Source: Arcicella aquatica
GTDB taxonomy: Bacteria > Bacteroidota > Bacteroidia > Cytophagales > Spirosomataceae
Reading direction: 5' to 3'
NCBI RefSeq assembly: GCF_034928825.1
Contig: NZ_JAYFUL010000010.1
Coordinates: forward strand, 1-64,000
Length of the DNA stretch: 64,000 bases
This document shows, piece after piece, positions 54,569-62,301 of this stretch (position 1 is the first letter of the stretch; every line of letters starts with the position of its first letter). The notes under the pieces were generated by a model that was given only the letters and a program-made list of their open reading frames with translations, was not told the DNA's origin and did no database searches. The position numbers and the translations under genes are program-made.

Positions 54569-57500
54569 GATATTTTTCTGAGCCAAATCACCTCTGTTTC
54601 TGATGATTTATTTTTTAGTTGAATAATCTTTCCTCCCTTTAGTTTTTCTTCCTCTTTGTTAATTTGTCCCGTTTTCGGATTAATATAGCTTACTTTGAAG
54701 GTCGATTTTTGTTGGGTCAGGTCAAGCTTTATCACATTTTGAGGGTCATTATAAATGATAAAACCTTTCTCTGGATTTCCCAATGCCCATTGACTCGCTG
54801 TTTTGTCCAATAATTCAAAAGGCTTCATTAAGCTAGCATCTTGTAAAAATTGTGGATTCTCAACTACAGGGATATTTGCCAAAGAACCTCCTGCCATCAA
54901 CACTGCCCAACCCATCGCATCAAAACTATCTGCTGAATAGATAACGGCTTTCTCTGGAAATTTTTGTCGGTATTCACTTACAGCACGATATACTTGTTCA
55001 AATGAACTCTTTTTAGTGTTCAATAATCGAGCATGTTGACGGGGAGCTAAGTTTTGTCCTCCCAAGGGTGCATAAGCATTGCCATTTGCCTGAAAATGCC
55101 AATAACGAATATCTATTAAATTAACAACTGACGCTCTTTCAGCATCAGCCAGTATCGCATCTTGTACATCTTTGGTAGTACTTAATCCAACAATTACTTT
55201 TTTACCCGTCTCCTTTTCCCATTCTTTGATAACATCAATCCAGAACTGAACAAAATGTAGTGGCCCCGTATATTCAGCACCGATTAATTGGATCACACCT
55301 GTGTTATCTTTAAAATTATCGAGACATTTACGTATATACGCTCTATGGATTTCTCGACGAACAGGATTTGAAACATCATAAAACTGTTCTGCCATAAAAA
55401 TTCGCTTATCTCCTGCATAAGGTACTGGCTCAGGAAAACCAGTATTATTAATATTATTAGCGGGTCTCCAAGGGAAATCAGCATAGTGTGCTCCTGCTTC
55501 AATGATATTGTGTTGGAAATAATTCTGATGAATCAGCAATAATCCTTTCTGGTCAGCTAAATCAGCATACTGTTTTAGTCTGTTCCAATACCATTTATTA
55601 TATTTTGTCAAATCATATTTACTCAACCCATCATAAGCTGTTTCTTTTCCGCTTCTGGCAAAAGGTAATTCATAAAAAGGAGGCCAAACATCACTATCAA
55701 TTCTACGGATTCGCTCATGGTCATCACGACGACGCTCATACCACAATCCATAATTATGGTCGATGGATTTTATGTTATTGGTTTTCATCCAATCTGTTAA
55801 CTCTTCCAGATTATCCGTCAATCCTTTTCCTGTTTGTCCAGGCACAAAACGAGTAATATGAGCTTTCGCATTTTCTAAACCATAAGGTCTAGCACTCCCC
55901 GACCACCAAGGGACTTCTTGTTTTCTTCCAGTTACTACTTCTTTTCCACGCACTAGCCAACCATTTGTAATTTGTAAAGCCTCTCCTTTAGTCGGTAGCG
56001 TAGCTTTTTTAATACCTACTTGGTCAATCGTTGGTACAGTTGCTTGAGTAGGAATCTCCTCTCTGTCTTTTGCTTGTGCAATAAATTCTTGTAATGTTTG
56101 GGCAGGTTTCTTTGCCTGTTCGGTCAAAGCCATCGCAACTTCCACTTTGGGGCTACTAGATGCCTCTGATGGTATCGGTAGCAAAATAGCTCTATTACCT
56201 AATTTGCTACCGATACGGTCTTTTAGTTGTGCATAATATAAACTTCTAGGGTTAATATGCTCGTTAGACATATCCCAATAGCCATTTCCAGTAAATTGTG
56301 ACCATGTACCAAAAGCCCAGTTTTGTGCTGTTGGTGCTTGAAAACAATCGACTCTTGAAGCAGAACACTGCCATAAAACAGAATTGGCGGCGGTCCAACC
56401 TGCTCCTTGTCCATCTTGTCCACGATTGGCATAGCTTAATGCTTGTCCATCAATATTTACTACATCGAACAAAACGCCCGAAGCCCAACTATCAATTGTA
56501 CCGCTAAAACTAAAAGGCAAATGTGCTTCGCATTGTACGAAAGCATTTGGCCCAGCGGCACAAAAACCAAGGGCATAATCATGATACCCAAATTCTGAAT
56601 ATAATCTTTGGAACAGCGTCTGTTGACCTGTAGTAAAAAAAGTAAAACGACGCTGACCTCCGATTTCTGAAATCGGCGCTAGTGACTGACAATCTTCTAC
56701 AGTAATGCGTTTACCCGTTTCTAAAATATTCACCGCCGAACCTGCAAAATGCTTGAACACTATTTGTCTAGCCCAAGCATCAGTAACATTTTCAAATGAA
56801 ATTGCTCCCCAGCGATGGTCTTCATCCTTTGGATTATTTAAATCATAACTAGATACTAACCTGAGATTTTCTACGCCAACCTGTGCGATTCTGCCATTCC
56901 AGCTATATTTTGAAAGATAAGCACCACCATAATTAGCATCCAATGCTGTAGTGATGGGTGCGTCTAATGTAATTTCATTATCATTAATGGCAACGATTGT
57001 TCTATCCCAGAAAATATCTCTTTGACCAGCTTTCCATCCTAAGGCAGTGACTCCCCCACCAAAATGGTCTGCACCTAATTTTTCAATCCATTCTTTCGTA
57101 GATGGTCTATGAAGCATTACTTTATCCCCAACCTTGAAATGACCATTTGCCTCAACCTTCACTTTCGATGAATTTACAGGAACATTAGTATCAATAATTT
57201 TTACAGCGGCCTCTAATACTTTATCGTTTTTTCCTGCAACAGTAATCAACGTTTCACGAATGTCTCCTTTCCCTAGTATAGTTGTTTCACCATCTCCCAT
57301 TCCACTCCCACGCAATACAATGCCTGAAGAATGTATTCTTAAATTGCCTAATACTTCATAAATGCCTTTTTCTAATAGAATTACACCTCTAAAACCATCT
57401 TTATTAGGTGTTAATGTAGCTACGTAATCAATAGCAGCTTGTATTCTGACAGTTGCATCTCCAGTTTTTACAGGAACAATAACTTTTATAGTTACATTAG

Positions 57501-57717
57501 GAATGGCATCTTCCCCTGCCATGTAACCACAATATGAAAAATCAGGAATACGATTTCCTTGTTCGTCTGGCGTGTAACTCAACTTCGAATTTGCTTCGAG
57601 ATAGACAGGTGGAAGAGGCTTAACAACTTTAGCTTTCTGGGCAGAAAGCTGGATACTGTTCAATAAAACAGCAAGGCATACAAATGTTATTTTCTTTATT
57701 AAACTCACCATATTCAT
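54565..57717 (-). CDS. Pectate-lyase-like beta-helix fused to a DUF6298 TIM-barrel-like domain
   Basis: This large secreted protein has 1050 residues and two parts. After the signal peptide (1-26), residues about 60-530 form a right-handed beta-helix with TVRIQAAIDYVATLTPNKDGFRGVILLEKGIYEV, IVLRGSGMGDGETTILG and WGAISFENVTDAWARQIVFKHFAGSAVNI. Residues about 590-1000 form a separate alpha/beta region with WWSGSARPYGLENA, SIDHNYGLWYERRRDDHER, VIQLIGAEYTGPLHFVQFWIDVIKEWE and VIYSADSFDAMGWAVLMAGGSLANIPV, resembling DUF6298 and a TIM-barrel glycosidase. The Glu in GAEYTGP and the Asp in SADSFDAMGW are candidate active-site residues. Two active sites in one chain are likely but not proven. It heads the gene set that runs down to 46184. 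Confidence 0.72.
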   Translation of the reverse strand: MNMVSLIKKITFVCLAVLLNSIQLSAQKAKVVKPLPPVYLEANSKLSYTPDEQGNRIPDFSYCGYMAGEDAIPNVTIKVIVPVKTGDATVRIQAAIDYVATLTPNKDGFRGVILLEKGIYEVLGNLRIHSSGIVLRGSGMGDGETTILGKGDIRETLITVAGKNDKVLEAAVKIIDTNVPVNSSKVKVEANGHFKVGDKVMLHRPSTKEWIEKLGADHFGGGVTALGWKAGQRDIFWDRTIVAINDNEITLDAPITTALDANYGGAYLSKYSWNGRIAQVGVENLRLVSSYDLNNPKDEDHRWGAISFENVTDAWARQIVFKHFAGSAVNILETGKRITVEDCQSLAPISEIGGQRRFTFFTTGQQTLFQRLYSEFGYHDYALGFCAAGPNAFVQCEAHLPFSFSGTIDSWASGVLFDVVNIDGQALSYANRGQDGQGAGWTAANSVLWQCSASRVDCFQAPTAQNWAFGTWSQFTGNGYWDMSNEHINPRSLYYAQLKDRIGSKLGNRAILLPIPSEASSSPKVEVAMALTEQAKKPAQTLQEFIAQAKDREEIPTQATVPTIDQVGIKKATLPTKGEALQITNGWLVRGKEVVTGRKQEVPWWSGSARPYGLENAKAHITRFVPGQTGKGLTDNLEELTDWMKTNNIKSIDHNYGLWYERRRDDHERIRRIDSDVWPPFYELPFARSGKETAYDGLSKYDLTKYNKWYWNRLKQYADLADQKGLLLIHQNYFQHNIIEAGAHYADFPWRPANNINNTGFPEPVPYAGDKRIFMAEQFYDVSNPVRREIHRAYIRKCLDNFKDNTGVIQLIGAEYTGPLHFVQFWIDVIKEWEKETGKKVIVGLSTTKDVQDAILADAERASVVNLIDIRYWHFQANGNAYAPLGGQNLAPRQHARLLNTKKSSFEQVYRAVSEYRQKFPEKAVIYSADSFDAMGWAVLMAGGSLANIPVVENPQFLQDASLMKPFELLDKTASQWALGNPEKGFIIYNDPQNVIKLDLTQQKSTFKVSYINPKTGQINKEEEKLKGGKIIQLKNKSSETEVIWLRKIS

Positions 57718-58209
57718 TTGGTAATTTCCACCAATCAGTCCTTTTTAAATTCAACTACCATTAAGCACTTAAAGTCAAGAATAATCATTTCATCCTTAAA
57801 GAATATCATTTATTTTATTTATTCTTTTGCTATTTCTATACCTCAACACAAAATTAGAAAGAATCAATCTGATGTATTTATATCATTTTCTCAAGCTATT
57901 ATACAATATTATCAAATCCATTCAAGTGTAAGAACCCTACAAATCAGGGCAAAAATAAGGGCTATTACTTACTAAGGTCATCTTATATTCTATATAATTT
58001 CTTTAAATATTTCAATATATACTGATAATCAGTGTTTTATTATGGATTTATCAATATATAGTAAGAAGCGAAAAAACATCATCTGTATACTGTATTTTTG
58101 GGTAATTTCTTATAGGATTATTAAAAACATGAGTCATCCCGAATTTTTCCTAAAATTGTGCGTTTTGGGGACAATTTGAGAGGTTTTCTACTTAATTATC
58201 GTCTAGTCC

Positions 58210-58309
58210 TTACTTTTCTTTCCTTGATGAAAGAAAAGTAACAAAAGAAAATCAAGAATTCCTAATCGCATCGGCGAACCGACTCGCTCCGCTCAAACAG
58301 TAGGAATTC
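58210..58309 (+). repeat. Dispersed structured repeat, copy B
   Basis: Stems at 58210-58222 with 58229-58241 (13 bp, same 6-base loop CTTGAT as copy A) and at 58256-58264 with 58301-58309 (9 bp). Compared with copy A at 27926-28042, one base pair in each stem changes from G:C to T:A on both sides, keeping the pairing. Confidence 0.75.
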
Positions 58310-58320
58310 GTTGCCCATCA

Positions 58321-58368
58321 ATCATAAAAAAGCGGTCGAAAAACTAATTTCGACCGCTTTTTTATGAT
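58321..58368. terminator. Strong bidirectional terminator hairpin downstream of PL1
   Basis: Arms 58321-58341 and 58348-58368 form a perfect 21-bp stem with a 6-base loop. The base has A:T runs and the top has GCGGTCGAAA. It lies about 40 bases past the stop of the PL1 gene and should terminate transcription on the minus strand. Confidence 0.8.
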
Positions 58369-58409
58369 TTTGAAATTCGGGATGACTCATGTTTAAAGCT
58401 TTTTTAATA

Positions 58410-60050
58410 TTATGGTTTTACAGTTTTTAAAGCAACCACACTATTTAAATATTCTTCAATGTTTGTGTAGCCATCTTTGTTTCTATCTTTAGCAGCATCA
58501 GAAGCATCTTTGGGGTTTAAGCCATTTTTTAGCTCCCAAGGATCTGGCATACCATCATTATCCGAATCCTTGTATGCTACTCCTTTATACGCTGGGTATC
58601 CACCCACTTGACTAATTTCAGTAATAATACCTTGCTTGTATGAGTCGATTGGTAAACGACGATGCTTAAATTGAGTTTCTGGTAATTTAACACCTTCTGA
58701 ATACTTAATTTTTCCTGTACGAACTTGTTCAATCACACGAGTATCTACGGCGTCTCTGATAGGTAGCGTTGCTCCTGCATTGGCTAATACATAATCACGT
58801 GCTTGTGTCGTAGGTAAAATCGTTAGTTTAGGCATTGGCAATGGACTATTCCATTTAATATCTGCTGTATATTTATCTGCATTGGCAAAATTCTCTACTT
58901 GCACCCCGCCGTCCCAGTTATCCTTCGTTACGCGTTCATTGCCTTCCATAATATTACCATGCACATAAGCACGACCGAACGTTAAGTAACCTAGTTTACT
59001 TCTACCAGACTCAGGCTTTAAAATACGATACCCAATCGGCGAATCCTTTGGCGTAAGTGGTCCTGGCTTATAATAGTTATTGATAATATTATACATTGCA
59101 CGGTAATCTCCACCATCTGTCGAACGGTGTACCCAGTTGAACATCACATTATTTACAAAATTGAAAATACCAAACCATCCGATTGAAGGATTACGACCAG
59201 CATTATCTGCCCAAAGGTTTCTCATAAACGTACAGTTTTCTCCTCCTAATGTACTTCCGAAAGCGTGATTCCAAGTATCTAGTGCTTCAGAGAAAATTGA
59301 GTTTTGAATCGTAATGTTAACAGTAGGTAATTTATCTTCTATTTTACCAGTACTATCATTGTACATGTGACGATACATCGACATATTTTCATCTAAGCCC
59401 CAGCTTGCTGAAACGTGATCAATCATGATATTACCAATTGGATTTCCTCCGATTGAATCATCACGACGACCAACATTGGTTTCTCCTCTTCTAAAACGCA
59501 TAAAACGAATTACAACGTCGTGAGTATTGATCCAAACAGACTCACCAGCCACACAGACACCATCACCCGGAGCTGTTTGACCAGCGATTGTGATATAAGG
59601 AGCACGAATAATCAAAGGTGTTTTTAAACGAATAATACCTGAGACATTAAAAACAACTGTTCTTGCACCACCTTGCTCGCAAGCTTCACGCAAAGAACCT
59701 GGGCAGTTATCTTCCAGACTTGTTACGACATATACTTTTCCGCCACGGCCACCAAAAGAGTATGCTCCGCCACCTTCAGCACCAGGAAATGCAGGGATAC
59801 TTGCTTGCGGTAAATCAATAGGACGAGCAGCCCAAGGAATATATGGTTTTCCTTCACGCGATTCTTTCTGAATAATAGGCAACGCTTTTTGCCAAGCGAT
59901 ATCAGATTGTTTTCTACTTGCATTAAGTAACGAGTCGCTTTGTTTTTGGATATCGGCAGGAATTTGAGGATACTGAGCTAAAGCCGATTGCTGTAATGTT
60001 AGCAAAACCAATACTACTCGGAGTATTGTTGAGAAAGAAATCTTTTTCAT
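58410..60050 (-). CDS. PL1 pectate lyase with calcium-binding C-terminal repeat
   Basis: This is a 546-residue secreted polysaccharide lyase of family 1. The signal peptide ends ALAQ. The beta-helix starts with IPAFPGAEGGGAYSFGGRGGKVYVVTSLED (about 85-114), the classic PL1 opening of Bacteroidota. Core motifs are GGARTVVFNVSGII, ITIAGQTAPGDGVCVAG, VVIRFMRFRRGE, IMIDHVSASWGLDENMS and NLWADNAGRNPSIGW. The C-terminal DSDNDGMPDPWELKNGLNP and DRNKDGYTNIEEYLNS are EF-hand or thrombospondin-3-type calcium motifs. It would cleave homogalacturonan by beta-elimination, needing calcium, and free side-chain-bearing fragments. It lies between the SusD gene and the beta-helix/DUF6298 gene, with terminators on both sides. 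Confidence 0.95.
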   Translation of the reverse strand: MKKISFSTILRVVLVLLTLQQSALAQYPQIPADIQKQSDSLLNASRKQSDIAWQKALPIIQKESREGKPYIPWAARPIDLPQASIPAFPGAEGGGAYSFGGRGGKVYVVTSLEDNCPGSLREACEQGGARTVVFNVSGIIRLKTPLIIRAPYITIAGQTAPGDGVCVAGESVWINTHDVVIRFMRFRRGETNVGRRDDSIGGNPIGNIMIDHVSASWGLDENMSMYRHMYNDSTGKIEDKLPTVNITIQNSIFSEALDTWNHAFGSTLGGENCTFMRNLWADNAGRNPSIGWFGIFNFVNNVMFNWVHRSTDGGDYRAMYNIINNYYKPGPLTPKDSPIGYRILKPESGRSKLGYLTFGRAYVHGNIMEGNERVTKDNWDGGVQVENFANADKYTADIKWNSPLPMPKLTILPTTQARDYVLANAGATLPIRDAVDTRVIEQVRTGKIKYSEGVKLPETQFKHRRLPIDSYKQGIITEISQVGGYPAYKGVAYKDSDNDGMPDPWELKNGLNPKDASDAAKDRNKDGYTNIEEYLNSVVALKTVKP

Positions 60051-60187
60051 CTGTGATTGTTAATAAAATTTAGTATTGATTATCAGCTACAAACCTCTTC
60101 ATATGACTATCAAAACCAAGCATGTTGAGTTTATGAAAACTTTCGCTAAACCAATAATTATAATTAGCTAAAAAAGTATATTATTTC

Positions 60188-60195
60188 CAAAATTA
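60188..60195 (-). promoter_or_regulatory. Possible -7 element of the PL1 gene
   Basis: TAATTTTG on the minus strand is identical to the predicted -7 of the TonB receptor gene. It would give a leader of about 130 bases. No -33 at the usual distance was found. Confidence 0.3.
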
Positions 60196-60312
60196 GTACT
60201 AATTAATGATAATTATCTATAAAAAATTTTCAATTTAATGTATGATATTATCTCAATTCTACCCTGTTGTTTTATAAAATAATCAAGACAGAGCAGGACA
60301 AATATAACAAAA

Positions 60313-60340
60313 AATAAAGGCTTCGAATGAAGCCTTTATT
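60313..60340 (-). terminator. Terminator of the SusC/SusD transcript
   Basis: Arms 60313-60324 and 60329-60340 form a perfect 12-bp stem with a 4-base loop (AAGGCTTC stem top). On the minus strand it is followed by a T-rich tail. It lies about 27 bases past the SusD stop. Confidence 0.85.
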
Positions 60341-60366
60341 TTAATATCAACAAGATTTAACCATAA

Positions 60367-62226
60367 TTATTGTAGAGGGTCAAACGCTCCTCCCCAAGTA
60401 TTATTTTGAATAATCAATGGATTATTATTGATAGCAGCCTGTGGAATAGCAAAATAATAGTATTCTGGTTTCCAAGCAATCGCATTTCTAGTCATTAATG
60501 CATTTGGCGTTATTGTAACGGTAAAATAGTTGGTATAGATATCATCTAATTTTAAACCATCGCGAGTAGCAGCAAAATCTGATGGTACACCTGTCGTTTT
60601 CAATGCAATCACAACTTTCGTTCCTTTAGTACCGTTCAAAGTTTTTTCGATAAGTTTCCAACGTCTCAAATCCCAAAAACGTTTTCCCTCAAAGGCGAAC
60701 TCAATTTGTCTTTCATCTAAAATGGCAGTAAACATTTCAGCACGAGTCATATTTGCTTTCAAACCATATAAGCCATCAGTACCTGCTTCAATACCCGCTC
60801 TTGCTCGAATAACTTTTAATTGAGTATAGGCCTCATCTAATCTACCTACACCTGTTGCAGCTTCTGCTAAATTCAACAACACCTCTGCAAAACGAATTTC
60901 CATCCAGTCAGTTCCTGAATAAATTGTGCTTGAAGCATCTAATGTAGATGCTGCTACATCTGACGTTTGAAGGGCTTTTCTACAATAAAAACCAGTGTTA
61001 CTACCATTGGTACCTCCATTTTCAACACTAACATACTTTTTCGCATTTGCATCATATTGTTGGTAAGTCCAAAGCCTATTATTTGTTACGTTAGTCATCG
61101 GCCAAGTAGAACCGTTGTAAGCAATTGTTTTTTCAAAACGAGGATCACGGTCTTTATAGAATAACTGATCTGAATACGTATATTTCGTTGAAGCACCAGG
61201 CTTCTTACCATCTTTCATAGGATAGGCCTTTACTAAATCCCACGAAGGAATATTCGAACCACCGCCTGAACCAGTAGAATACTTTGGTCTTGTACTTGCT
61301 TCCCATCCATTATTTCTTTTTTGTTGATCTCCCGGAGATGTATTATAACCTGTGATAAATACAGCTTCTGAATTTCCAACACCTCCAGTAATTTCACTAA
61401 ACCACATTTTACCATAATCTGCAAAAAGTTTTGACCCACTCGCCGTTAATATATCATAAGCTTGCTTATTAATATCATAAGCTGTTTGCCATTTAGATAC
61501 TACATCATTTGGATTAAATTGAGGACTAGCAGCGTATAATAATACTCTTCCTTTTAAAGCTGCCGCTGCACCTCTAGTAACTCTACCCCAGTTAGCACTT
61601 GGTGATTGCCAAACTGTTGGTAAATATTTCATAGCTGTATCTAAGTCTGCTGCTATTCTATTATAGCACTGTGTGGTTGTATTTCTAGGAATAAATGATG
61701 CATCACGCGCCTCTTGCCCTACAGCATCTTGAGGCGTTAATACTAACGGCACACCTCCGTATAATTTAACTAACTCAAAATATCGCCAAGCACGGAAAAA
61801 ATATGCTTGAGCCAACAATCTATTTTTAGCACCATTGTCCATCAATTTATCATTTCCTAAATCGAAAATAAAAGAATTAATCGTCCTGATTTTTCCATAA
61901 TTATTGTTTGCATTCAAGGCTGTTCCAAAATCCGAAACGTCTGCTTGAGTAAGCGTTCCTTCTAAGTATTTGTTTTCAGAACTTCCTTGGTTATATGATT
62001 CTTCTGAATAAACACTACCACCAATACCACTTATTGCTGTTACTCCGCCCCAATCTGGTAAATTTTGGTTATAAACATAATTTAATGCAATATTGGCTAA
62101 CACAGAGTCTCCTGCAATTAAATCTGGAGAGGCAGCTCCTAAATCTGTTTTATCTAACACACTCTCGCAACTTGCTAGAGCAAGCATTGAACAAAGTGCT
62201 GTATATATAATATATTTCTTTTTCAT
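60367..62226 (-). CDS. susD: SusD/RagB-family glycan-binding lipoprotein
   Basis: This surface lipoprotein captures oligosaccharides and delivers them to its SusC partner. The lipobox ALASC places Cys near residue 19. The helical SusD fold has TPR-like units: LAQAYFFRAWRYFELVKLYGGVPLVLTPQ, VTRGAAAALKGRVLLYAASPQFN and WMEIRFAEVLLNLAEAATGVGRLDEAYTQLKVIRARAGI. DERQIEFAFEGKRFWDLRRW is the C-terminal family hallmark. It has 619 residues, typical for the family. It lies 75 bases after the SusC gene and ends at a strong terminator. The ligand is probably a pectic oligosaccharide, by context. The symbol names the family, not a proven starch role. Confidence 0.96.
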   Translation of the reverse strand: MKKKYIIYTALCSMLALASCESVLDKTDLGAASPDLIAGDSVLANIALNYVYNQNLPDWGGVTAISGIGGSVYSEESYNQGSSENKYLEGTLTQADVSDFGTALNANNNYGKIRTINSFIFDLGNDKLMDNGAKNRLLAQAYFFRAWRYFELVKLYGGVPLVLTPQDAVGQEARDASFIPRNTTTQCYNRIAADLDTAMKYLPTVWQSPSANWGRVTRGAAAALKGRVLLYAASPQFNPNDVVSKWQTAYDINKQAYDILTASGSKLFADYGKMWFSEITGGVGNSEAVFITGYNTSPGDQQKRNNGWEASTRPKYSTGSGGGSNIPSWDLVKAYPMKDGKKPGASTKYTYSDQLFYKDRDPRFEKTIAYNGSTWPMTNVTNNRLWTYQQYDANAKKYVSVENGGTNGSNTGFYCRKALQTSDVAASTLDASSTIYSGTDWMEIRFAEVLLNLAEAATGVGRLDEAYTQLKVIRARAGIEAGTDGLYGLKANMTRAEMFTAILDERQIEFAFEGKRFWDLRRWKLIEKTLNGTKGTKVVIALKTTGVPSDFAATRDGLKLDDIYTNYFTVTITPNALMTRNAIAWKPEYYYFAIPQAAINNNPLIIQNNTWGGAFDPLQ

Positions 62227-62301
62227 TTTTCTGTAATAATTAAGTTTTCAATATCATTGATAAAAAATATATCAATTGTATAAGAAAAAATGGGTAACTA
62301 A

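Larger units (their letters stand above)
58125..58394. mobile_element. 270-bp element bounded by perfect 22-bp inverted repeats
   Basis: The ends at 58125-58146 and 58373-58394 are exact inverted copies (AAACATGAGTCATCCCGAATTT). Inside are the structured repeat copy B (58210-58309) and a 21-bp terminator-type hairpin (58321-58368). There is no ORF. It looks like a non-autonomous MITE or a folded intergenic module. No clear target-site duplication is visible. Confidence 0.6.
57718..58409. other. Large gene-free spacer
   Basis: This 692-base gap holds the upstream region of the beta-helix/DUF6298 gene (57718-58124), including a minus-strand octamer matching TAnnTTTG at 57950-57957. It also holds the inverted-repeat-bounded element at 58125-58394, with the second dispersed repeat and a terminator. 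No gene is supported. Confidence 0.55.
60051..60366. other. Gene-free spacer between PL1 and SusD genes
   Basis: This 316-base gap holds the SusD terminator at 60313-60340 and a minus-strand TAATTTTG octamer at 60188-60195 that may be the PL1 -7 element; no well-spaced -33 is seen. There is no coding signal. Confidence 0.5.
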
